13,243 nucleotides of DNA, from positions 1 through 13,243 of the forward strand of contig MU621502.1 of the NCBI GenBank assembly GCA_025399215.1, written 5' to 3'. This document shows, piece after piece, positions 1 through 7,765 of this stretch. Under the pieces are notes generated by a model, which did not search any database, had not been told where the DNA came from, and saw only the letters and a list, made by a program, of their open reading frames with translations. Every line of letters starts with the position of its first letter. Position 1 is the stretch's first letter. The DNA comes from Globomyces pollinis-pini (taxonomy: Eukaryota; Chytridiomycota; Chytridiomycetes; Rhizophydiales; Globomycetaceae). The position numbers were made by a program, and so were the translations under genes.

Positions 1-323
1 ACTTGATACCAACTATTGTTGTGGTTGTGATTATCCACTCTGATAAAATAAAACAAGTGGTTTCACTTGGAAATGAATGGTTCATGATTGGTACGACAGA
101 TAGGACTCGTTGGACTATCTCATCTGATCGTCTGGATTACAACGTGTGTCCCAAACGACACAATACACAAGTATTGTCGAAACGTGACCTTTAGAATACA
201 AAAGTAGATAGTTACACGATCCTGCTTGTGTGGGTCAAACAGGTCCCTAGCAACTATTGTGGCAAAGAGTCTCAGTTCTGGAAAAAAAGGTGGCAGCCTG
301 GAGATGTTTCGCCTCTAATGAAG
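1..323. other. Upstream intergenic region, no supported gene
   Basis: I see no convincing gene here. A 63-codon open frame at 3-194 has no signal peptide, domain or composition suggesting that it is coding. The stretch 181-213 is matched by a diverged copy at 1009-1042 (28 identities over about 33 aligned positions), so this is probably promoter-proximal DNA of the repeat-protein gene starting at 374 that was once duplicated with it. Confidence 0.5.
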
Positions 324-331
324 TATAAAAG
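324..331 (+). promoter_or_regulatory. TATA box of the secreted repeat-protein gene
   Basis: The octamer TATAAAAG lies 43 bp before the start codon at 374. Transcription starting about 25-30 bp downstream would leave a 5' leader of roughly 20 nt. Only this gene and the lactonase-like gene at 12858, both encoding secreted proteins, have such a clear TATA box in the window. Confidence 0.65.
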
Positions 332-373
332 CAACGGACAGTGTCTCTGAAGACTATCAAATAAATAGAAAAT

Positions 374-871
374 ATGTTCTCTGCTGTAGTCCTCGCCCTT
401 GTCTCTTCTTCCATCGCTGCCCCAGCTTATGGTTACGATAAAGCTGCTCCAGCTTACGTGACCCCAACCACCACTCCTTGTGCTGAAACTACTGCTCCAA
501 TTGCTACTCCAGCTTACAACCAAGTCGCTCCAATCGCTACTGCTCCATACAACACTGCAGCTCCAATCGTAGCAACCACTCCTTGTGAAACTCCAAATGT
601 TTACGCGACTGCTGCTCCAATCGCTACTCCAGGTTACAACACTGCTGCTCCAATTGTAGCAACCACTCCATGTGCTGAAGCAACTCCAGCTGGTTATGCA
701 CATGCAGCTGCCACTCTTGCTGCTGATGCTTATGGTTATCAAGCACCAGTTGCTACTCCAGGATACGCTGAAGCAACTCAAGCAGCTTCCAGCTACAGTG
801 TCGTTTCTGGTGCATCCTCAAGTACTTTTATTGGATCTGCTATGATGGCTATTGCCTTCTTTGCTCTTTAA
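374..871 (+). CDS. Secreted Ala/Pro/Tyr-rich repeat protein, probably GPI-anchored in the cell wall
   Basis: This intronless gene encodes 165 aa. Residues 1 to about 16-20 form a signal peptide (hydrophobic core AVVLALV, then SSSIAAPA). The body is low-complexity and built from AAPI(V)AT, TPGYN and TTPC(A)E motifs. The only three cysteines, C36, C71 and C100, each sit in a TTPC motif. The C terminus has small residues (SGASSS, 145-150) followed by a hydrophobic tail (FIGSAMMAIAFFAL), the layout of a GPI-anchor signal, with a likely omega site near 146-148. I infer a structural or adhesive wall protein displayed at the surface. No enzymatic domain is visible. Codons are richer in C-ending forms than in the housekeeping genes, which fits strong expression from the TATA promoter. 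I do not recognise a named family; the AAPAY-like repeats recall insect cuticle proteins but are probably convergent. Confidence 0.85.
   Translation: MFSAVVLALVSSSIAAPAYGYDKAAPAYVTPTTTPCAETTAPIATPAYNQVAPIATAPYNTAAPIVATTPCETPNVYATAAPIATPGYNTAAPIVATTPCAEATPAGYAHAAATLAADAYGYQAPVATPGYAEATQAASSYSVVSGASSSTFIGSAMMAIAFFAL
527..674 (+). repeat. In-frame direct repeat, two 61-bp copies 87 bp apart
   Basis: Copies at 527-587 and 614-674 are nearly identical apart from scattered substitutions, and are offset by 87 bp (29 codons), which keeps the reading frame. Each encodes APIAT..(P/G)YNTAAPIVATTPC. A shorter, more diverged unit precedes them at about 494-520. The array has the look of tandem duplication inside a wall-protein gene, a region likely to vary in copy number between strains. 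Confidence 0.85.
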
Positions 872-1008
872 TTAATTACTTAATTCTTTCTAATATATTT
901 TGTTAATGGTAATACAGTATCAGCATACATCATACATTTTATTCTTTGTAAGTGTAACTACCATAAACATCGAATGGATGCTTACTCATCATCGTCGCAC
1001 AACAGATT

Positions 1009-1099
1009 AACGTTGACCTTTGGAATATACAAGCGGATAGTTTGCAGCTGCTTGCTGCCGATGTCTATGATTACAAAGCACCAATTGCTACTACGGGGC
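1009..1099 (+). pseudogene. Decayed, internally deleted copy of the upstream repeat-protein gene
   Basis: Two matches to the gene at 374-871 lie side by side. Positions 1009-1042 match 181-213 upstream of that gene (28 of about 33 aligned bases). Positions 1044-1097 match 704-763 inside its coding region (about 46 of 55 aligned bases, plus a 5-base gap). In the intact gene these two segments are about 490 bp apart, so the copy has lost everything between them. One frame still reads AADVYDYKAPIATTG against AADAYGYQAPVATPG in the intact gene, but that frame has no upstream ATG and ends at a TAG at 1147-1149. I read this as a remnant of a tandem duplication, not a working gene. The rest of 872-1242 shows nothing else beyond AT-rich spacer. 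Confidence 0.75.
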
Positions 1100-1242
1100 A
1101 AATCATTGGTTTGCCAAGTTTTTTAGAATTTCTCCTCCAAATTGAATAGATGTGATGCAGCAGTACTTTGTTTGAATCGATGTGATTATAAGATTATAAT
1201 GTAATATGATGCGAGTCTATGGATAACTTATTTATTCGATTA

Positions 1243-2487
1243 TTATTTCTGTAAACAGTGCTTTTCAAATGATGCTTGTAATTTTGACTTATCCAAATCT
1301 CTACCTAAGAGAATTATATGAAAAATAACTTACCAATAAACACTAACTTGTTCTTTCGCTCTTCAGATCCCCAACTGATTCCGACTTGAACATCAAAAAG
1401 TTCTTGTACGGCCTGGACTACATGTTTACTGTCACTATTTTCCATATTAATCAATGCTTTAAATCGGATGACATCCATATTATGATCAGGAAAGCCAGGT
1501 GCAAATTTATCCCATAATAATGTCTGTATCCAAGTATTCAATTCTTTGTTCTGAACAACTCCTGATAAATAAAATACAATCGTCTTGACTGAAGAATCGA
1601 TAGAATGACTAGTGTGTTGTGCATTTTGCTCAGAAAATGGATCGACTTGGTTTTGATCAAATGAGTGTAAATCGAATATGAAGTCTATCGGAACATTGGA
1701 TCGAGTCACTCTTTCAATTACTGCCACTGAGTTGATGGATTTAAGTTGGATTTCTAAATTGACTCTTGTTTCTTCATCAATCAAGTCAATTTTATTTAGT
1801 ATAATCCTGTCTGCCAGTGCAATTTGCTTAGTTGCTTCATTGATGGATCCTTCTTGTTTTTTCTCTCCCAGATACTTTGAAATATATTTCGAATCTACTA
1901 CAGTCACAATACCTATTGATTAGCAATCTTCTAGTATCACCATCCAAATAAAGCTCGCTCTGAAGTGCATCATCCAACCAAAACATTGAAGCGATTGGTC
2001 CTGGATCTGCTAATCCAGTTGTTTCTAACAAAACGTAATCAAAATGAGCATTCTTCAAAAGTAAGTTTTCAATAGCTTTCACACCCATATCTCTAAACTG
2101 GTTAATCCAATTGACCTCGATTACTTGACAGAGCAGCAGAAACAACCATTTGCCAACTCTAACCATTCTTCAGTGATTTTACCATCCTTTCCCAAACTCA
2201 AACTTTTGTCGATGCCAGTACCTAATCATTAGATTCAACAACTGCCCAAACTTTCTCCAAATTCATTTAAAATAACTGCAATTTTCTTTTGTTGATTTGG
2301 GTCATTTAAAAGTCTCATAATCAATGTTGTTTTTCCACTCCCAAGAAAACCAGTGATGATCGTCACAGGTACTGGTGAACTCCTTCTCCTATACATTTAG
2401 ATGTTCTGTTATGTACTTTTGTTGTAGTGAGGGAGTTGGTACAGCGTCGGGTACTAAATCTGGAATATCATCATCACTTTCTGCCAT
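1243..2487 (-). CDS. ZNG1: ZNG1/CBWD-type CobW-family zinc-chaperone GTPase
   Basis: Spliced product of 365 aa. Exons on the minus strand, in order: 2487-2417, 2388-2252, 2221-2125, 2092-1941, 1912-1334 and 1304-1243. The introns are 28, 30, 32, 28 and 29 nt. The G domain shows Walker [10 protein letters not shown] (37-45), LNEFGES, the metal-binding CFCC motif (96-99), ETTGLADP (125-132) and NKID (192-195), followed by a CobW C-terminal domain ending in LVFIGRDLDK. The closest family I know is eukaryotic CBWD/ZNG1, a GTP-driven zinc transferase that loads methionine aminopeptidase 1. Length and order of motifs fit that family. The N terminus has IPDLVP where ZNG1 proteins carry a Cys-Pro-x-Leu-Val-type docking motif, so the Cys is missing. 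The start at 2487 gives an acidic N terminus and is the only ATG compatible with the first intron. A minus-strand AATAAA lies at 1231-1236, just past the stop. Confidence 0.93.
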
Positions 2488-2797
2488 GTTAAATTTTACA
2501 AAAGGATTTCTATTTCATTTCAAGCCCAAAAAATCAAATTTCTTGGAAACTTGGGATTGTCTTTGCCAATTGAGCTTAATACAATTCATTGAGTACCTAT
2601 GTTCCCATTGACCTAGTCAATCTTAATTAAATGGAAGTATTTAAGGGCCATTATAGCTTAAACAACACATTCATGAGTGTGGAGTGAAACACTGAATACT
2701 CATGGAAATACAGATAGATAAAATTCATGGTAAAATCGCGTCGTGGATGTGGGTGAGATCATTTGAAGTTTGACTTTAACATTTCTCAGCAATAGTA
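2488..2797. promoter_or_regulatory. Divergent promoter region between the ZNG1-like and LRR genes
   Basis: These 310 bp separate two outward-facing start codons (2487 on -, 2798 on +) and must hold both promoters and 5' leaders. It is AT-rich, with no clear TATA box near either start and no supported gene. A small inverted repeat, CATGAGT (2672-2678) and ACTCATG (2698-2704), sits near the middle. Whether it binds anything is unknown. Confidence 0.5.
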
Positions 2798-4593
2798 ATG
2801 GGTTGTTGTGTATGATCTACATCTCTAACTTTAGAGTTCGAAAGTTGAGGATGATCCTACAACAGAAATTGATATCTCGAATAAAGGACTAAAAGAGCTC
2901 CCTGAGGATATTTTAAAACTCAGCAAATTGGTTAAATTGCAAGGAGGAAGCAATGGAATATCGCTATTACCTGATCAAATTGCGAATTTAAAGGAGCTTA
3001 AACACTTGGAATTTCCTTCTAACGCTCTGAAACAATTCCCAGTTGCTCTACCTCCTAGTTTGACTGTTATATTATTCGGTAAGTTTCAGTTTAGTTAACA
3101 TTAAACAGCAAACAATCGTCTATTCTACTCACCAATCCAACCATCCATTGGCCTTTTGGTCAACTTACAACATTTAGACTTATCTGCGAACCAATTAGAG
3201 TAAGGAGCGTAATTTATCTTATATATTAAGGTCACTACCAATGGAAATTGGTCAATTGACTTCATTAAAAACGTTGGATATCTCCAAGAACCTAATGGTG
3301 GTACGTACTACTTTTGACAATAATTATATTTAGGAATTGCCAGAAGGTATTTATCAACTAGGAAATACGCTTGAGAAGTTATTGATTTTTGAGAATAAGT
3401 TAACCAAAATCGACACGAATATCGATGCGTTGGCTTCTTTAACAGTACGAATTGAATTATTAATTGGATTAGTACCTGGATGTCACCAACAATCATATAA
3501 GTCACATATCAAAGGCAATATCAGGATGTTCAAATCTTCAAGTACTCAAAATCGGTGCAAATATATTTCACGATGTCCCAGAAGTTAGTAAGTCATTCCT
3601 TATCATAACCTTAGTATGCAATTTAAGCAAACTAGAAGTTTTAGAAATTACTGATAATCCACATATCATAAGCATTCCTGTGGTCTTTTCTCAATTGGTT
3701 AAATTAGAACAAGTGTCATTGAATCAACTCAAAATTGATCGGTTCCCAATGGCATTAGAAAATTGGATGTCTATTAAAGACTTGAGCATTAGAAACAATC
3801 ATGGAATATTGGAGATTCCAGACATTATTGGTAGCTTACCACAGTTACGGTCTCTGGATTGTCAAGATTGTACTATATCTGCTATACCATACACCATTGG
3901 AGATTTATCTAACCTGACAAGACTCGATTTAAGGAAAAACAGGTATTTACACCATTTTAGGTTTACCATAGAATTACCTCATATGATATCCCAGAAACAA
4001 TTGGCCAATTAGAATCGTTAACCAAGTTAAACTTAAGGTAGATAAAGTTAATCTTCTCAACCCGTATAGTCACAATCAATTGACTACTATTCCAGATGAT
4101 CTATTTCAACTTGGTTCTTTAACAGAACTTGACCTTTCTCATAACACAATTAGCGATTTGCCAGAAGAATTAGGAAAGTTAAAGAATCTTGTCAAGATTT
4201 TAATTAACTACAACAAAATCTCTAGTATACCTAGTTCAGTTGGGTAATTCGCCATCTTATTTAACAGCTAGCGAATTGATAAATCTTTCAATCCTAGAAT
4301 GCCATCATAACTTATTGGATACACTGCCTGACAGCATTGGAAAGTGTGCAAATTTAACTAGGCTAGACTTCAGTGACAATCACATTCATGATTTACCAAA
4401 TGATTTAGGAGACTTAAAGATTTTAATCGTATACACTTTCTAACTTAACTTTTAGTTCATCAATTTCAAAGGAAATAATCTGATACCAGAGTTGAATACT
4501 GCACTGCAAGGTGGTAAAGATAGCATCTTGAAAGTACTACAAGTAAGAAAAGAGAAATCCAAGTACACAGCCAGATTAGCAGATAAAAAATAA
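2798..4593 (+). CDS. Leucine-rich-repeat protein with a myristoylation/palmitoylation-type N terminus
   Basis: Spliced product of 501 aa from 11 exons: 2798-2809, 2835-3078, 3109-3199, 3231-3300, 3334-3444, 3473-3587, 3615-3942, 3972-4037, 4070-4243, 4272-4428 and 4456-4593. Introns are 25-33 nt. After removal of the initiator Met, the N terminus GCCSSK fits an N-myristoylation site (Gly2, Ser6, Lys7) with adjacent palmitoylatable cysteines, so membrane attachment is inferred. The rest is about 20 LRRs of 23-24 residues in the LxxLxLxxNxLxxLP form typical of the SHOC2/LRRC40/PIRL group, followed by a short basic tail ending in DKK. No kinase, phosphatase or cyclase domain is fused. A membrane-bound scaffold role in signalling is a family-based guess. 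The start is fixed because no other in-frame ATG precedes the repeats. The stop overlaps an AATAAA (4589-4594). Confidence 0.9.
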
Positions 4594-4702
4594 AGATATT
4601 TATTTATGTTCACAGTTGTTTTCCATAACAAACAATGGGTGATTATGTACTGTTTACATCAACATGTAAGCAAGAAAGTTGTATTAAAAGTTGATTCCAA
4701 AA

Positions 4703-5435
4703 ATGGCAATGTATATGCAATTATTAGTATTTTTGTCAACGTTGGTCAGCTGTCAGCAGATTGGAGAGTTCTCACCACCAACAAAATGGGATATTAGATC
4801 ACCTTGTCCTGCATTCAATACGATGGCGAACCATGGTTATTTGTAATTCAATGGATGATTAATTCTGTAGTCCTAGATCAGGTTCTGAGATTCCTGCACA
4901 GCAAATTGTTGATGTATTTCGTGAACAATTTTCGTTAGATCCAGAGTTATCAAATTTATTGATAAGTAAAGCTTATTTATTGAATATTGGCAATCCAATT
5001 AAGGAGACGATTAGGTTGGATCAATTAAGACTTCACAACGCGATGGAACATGACTCATCACTTGTTCACAATGATTTTTACTTTGGACCACACTACATAG
5101 TAAACCAAACACTAGTAGACGGATTGATAAATTCATCCAAAGATGGTAAATATTTAACGACGAATGATATTGGGGAATTTCGCAAAGAAAGATATGATGA
5201 TTCCAAACGAAATAATCCAACTTTTGATTTTTCGTACATTCGACAAGTTGCAACATTTGGTGAATCAGGAGTTATGTACGCTATTTTCGGCAATGATAAA
5301 GGCATCCCCAACGAGTATATCCGATCCTTCCTCGGAGAAAACAGACTGCCAAAAGAATTCACGCCAAAGAAGTCTTTGGTTGGACAGAAAACTACCGAGA
5401 ATTTTGCATACATAATCGCTTGGGCATCTTCATGA
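4703..5435 (+). CDS. Secreted heme-thiolate peroxidase (chloroperoxidase/unspecific peroxygenase family)
   Basis: Spliced product of 234 aa: exon 1 4703-4842, a 28-nt intron, exon 2 4871-5435. A signal peptide spans about residues 1-17 (core LLVFLSTLVS). The Peroxidase_2 hallmark follows: PCPAFNTMANHGY with Cys35 as the expected axial heme ligand, then PRSG. The Glu-His-Asp motif (EHD, 106-108) is in NAMEHDSSLVHNDFYFG. Glu178 in ATFGESG is the best candidate for the distal acid-base residue. Potential N-glycosylation sites are NQT (125) and NSS (134). The size matches short members of the family, which use hydrogen peroxide to halogenate or oxygenate organic substrates outside the cell. The real substrate cannot be read from sequence. 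ATG codons 1, 3 and 5 are alternative starts; all keep the signal peptide. An AATAAA (5445-5450) follows the stop. Confidence 0.92.
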
Positions 5436-5472
5436 TCTTGTAACAATAAAATGTACCTGTCTTTTTTACCAA

Positions 5473-7726
5473 ATGACTGATAATGTGATTGAAAACTTTG
5501 TGGAAAAACAACTGAATTATATCGATAATGAATTAGAATCTGAAATAAATGAAGTATCCTGGAGCGTTGTTAAGCATTAGGCCAATCAGTCAAATCAATC
5601 GATAACCCAATTACAAAAAAGAGGTGTTTTATTGACAAACCTAAGATGTTCGTCAATGAAAAGTGGACTAGGTGGGAATACCTTATTACAATTAGAGTCG
5701 CAAATTGGATTAAATAAATTGCCTTTTCATAAATTCAAGTAAATCTGAAGTAATTAAATGAAAGGATAGGGGATATATTAGAGATAAAGCAATTTAAAAG
5801 CGCAAAGTCTGCTTCTAAAACTACATCTAGCGATGATAATGAATTCAAATTACTTGGAACAGTTACAAAGTTGCAAGATTCACTAATTGTACTAAGCATT
5901 AAAGAAGAGCTTCCGAATGATTTACCATCTTCTTTTCAACTGTACTAAAAAGTATCATTAACAAAATAGGTTAAAATTAGCCAACACCGTGTCGTATAAA
6001 AGAATGAAGTATGCTTTAAATGATTTGCAGAAAATAAGAGAGGAACCTCCAAAACTAATACGTGTACTGTTTAACCTGGATCGCCCAACAGTTTCGAAGA
6101 ATAACTTCAGTGATACTGAATTCATAAATCAACAACTTAATGACTCCCAAAAAGATGCAGTACGATTCGCATTGAATGCCAATGAGCTAGCTCTTATTCA
6201 CGGACCACCTGTAAACTCGCTTCGGAAATAACACAAATAGGGTACATGAATCATGTATTGATTACCTCAGGGACAGGAAAAACTCAGACTTGTGTGGAAA
6301 TCCTTCAACAGTTAAGCAAATTGGGCCTGAGACTGCTAGTATGTGGTCCTTCCAACATAAGTGTTGGTATTTGATCTTTTCATTGGTAATATCACTAGAC
6401 AATCTTGTTGAACGACTGGGCAAAAGTAAATTGGATATGTTACGAATTGGCCATCCTGCGCGAATTCTAGAGAGTGTTTTGCAACATTCTTTGGATGTTA
6501 GATTAAATTCATCAGATGAAGGTCTAATTGTGAATGATGTCAGAAATGAATTGAATGCCACTTTTAAAGAGATAGAAAAGACAAAGAGAAAATCAGATAG
6601 ATATAAGCTGTACCAAGAAGTAAAGCAGTTAAGGAAAGAAGTAAGATCGTTCAGTCTTAAATGAATCAGGTAAAAACCAGAGAGAAAACTGTGTTGAAAA
6701 CGCTAATCAAAAATGCCAAAATCATTTTAACCACCTTAAATGGTGCTGCAACTCATTTACTCAAAGATGAAGAATTTGATGTGGTGTTAATTGATGAAGC
6801 ATCCCAGGCATTAGAAGCTGAGTAGAAGTTGTTATGATTTGATGATAGGTGTTGGATTCCAATTCTGAAGGGGAAAAAGCTCATATTGGCAGGCGATCAT
6901 AAACAAGTTTGTGTTCTTCGTTTAATTCCAGTTACCACCAACAATTAAAAGTGAATCCATAATCGCTGAAGCACTTTCTGTAACCCTCTTTGATCGCTTA
7001 TTAGGTTTACATGGTGCTAAAATCAAAAAACTTTTGAATGTACAATATCGAATGGTATAAACTTGGAAGTTAAATTGTGTAGCACTCTGATATCATGAAT
7101 TTTTCTTCGGAGAATTTTTATAATGGTAAACTAACCTGTGCAGCAGGTGTAGAATCAAGGCTCTTGGTGGATTTACCAGGTGTGGTTGAGTCGGAAGAGA
7201 CAATGATTCCATTACTTTTCTTCGACACCAATGGCCAAGGTTTTCATGAATTAAATGATGAGGAGACTAAATACAATGATGGCGAAGCTGCAACAGTTGT
7301 AAACTACATAAAACTTTTATGTGATGCTGGAATTGAAGACAGTCAGATAGCAGTTATTTCACCATATGATGGTCAAGTAAGTAATCACTTTTCCTAAACA
7401 GACAGGTGAGATTATTAAAGAAACTATTATCCGATCAATACCAGAACCTCGAGCTAGGGACAGGTACACCATATTAAATGTAATATTTAATTATAGTGGA
7501 TGGATTTCAAGGAAGGGAGAAAGAAATTGTCATTTTATCTCTTGTTCGGTCAAACGACAAGGGGGAAGTTGGGTTTCTAAAAGAGTACCGTAGATTAAAC
7601 GTTGCTATCACAAGGCCAAAACGGCATCTTTGTGTAATTGGAGACTCCATGACTTTGAATCGAGACCCATTTCTCAAAAAGATGGTCGATTATTTTGAAT
7701 CTGTAGGGGAAGTCAGATATCCATGA
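5473..7726 (+). CDS. HCS1: SF1 (UPF1-like) DNA/RNA helicase of the IGHMBP2/Hcs1 family
   Basis: Spliced product of 636 aa from 13 exons: 5473-5553, 5581-5738, 5765-5941, 5970-6210, 6241 (one base), 6271-6366, 6399-6640, 6670-6821, 6849-6906, 6932-7054, 7083-7376, 7406-7463 and 7497-7726. The other introns are 25-33 nt. Motifs in order: Q-motif region LNDSQKDAV, Walker A HGPPGTGKT (216-224), Walker B DEAS (374-377), AGDHKQLPPT (397-406), QYRM (440-443), [10 protein letters not shown] (561-570) and VAITR (596-600). The N-terminal beta-barrel region (KRGVLL...[10 protein letters not shown]) also matches the family. The protein stops after the helicase core, so it lacks the R3H and AN1 zinc-finger domains of animal IGHMBP2, like yeast Hcs1, which copurifies with DNA polymerase alpha. 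The start codon lies only 37 bp after the peroxidase stop, so its promoter must overlap that gene. Confidence 0.94.
6211..6270 (+). other. Two abutting mini-introns flanking a one-nucleotide exon (G6241)
   Basis: The upstream exon ends CAC GGA CCA CCT (His-Gly-Pro-Pro) at 6210; the downstream one resumes at 6271 with GG ACA GGA AAA ACT. Intron A is 6211-6240 (30 nt, GTAAAC...AATAG) and intron B is 6242-6270 (29 nt, GTACAT...CTCAG). The lone G at 6241 completes the Gly codon (GGG) of GPPGTGKT. A single 60-nt GT-AG intron from 6211 to 6270 would give CCT GGA CAG and shift the frame. Both halves fit the 24-33 nt size of the other introns in the window, and the middle has a proper acceptor (TAG) and donor (GTACAT) around the G. 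Confidence 0.8.
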
Positions 7727-7731
7727 TAGAA

Positions 7732-7737
7732 AATAAA
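7732..7737 (+). terminator. Poly(A) signal of the helicase gene
   Basis: AATAAA lies 6 bases past the helicase stop codon (7724-7726). It faces the minus-strand signal of the ABC gene at 7755-7760 within a 39-bp gap between the two stop codons, so the two transcripts very probably overlap at their 3' ends. Confidence 0.55.
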
Positions 7738-7754
7738 AATCATATACCACCATC

Positions 7755-7760
7755 TTTATT
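7755..7760 (-). terminator. Poly(A) signal of the ABC transporter gene
   Basis: On the minus strand this reads AATAAA, 6 bases after the TAG stop at 7766-7768. It mirrors the plus-strand signal at 7732-7737. Confidence 0.55.
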
Positions 7761-7765
7761 CAATT

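Noticed and set aside
3..194. A 63-codon frame at the left edge
   Set aside because: There is no signal, domain or compositional support, and part of it is duplicated as non-coding promoter-proximal sequence at 1009-1042.
272..781. A 169-codon minus-strand frame, Ser/Trp-rich, antisense to the repeat protein
   Set aside because: It is the mirror of a low-complexity repeat gene; it starts without a signal and has only repeated SWSS-type residues from reverse-complemented Ala/Pro codons. The plus-strand protein has a signal peptide, GPI tail and TATA box.
2672..2704. An inverted repeat (CATGAGT and ACTCATG) in the divergent promoter as a terminator or operator
   Set aside because: Seven paired bases with a 19-nt loop are weak, and such words are expected by chance in AT-rich intergenic DNA. 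I mention it only in the promoter entry.
5093..5446. Minus-strand frames of 81-117 codons opposite the peroxidase
   Set aside because: They are shadows of a recognised gene on the plus strand, with no domain of their own.
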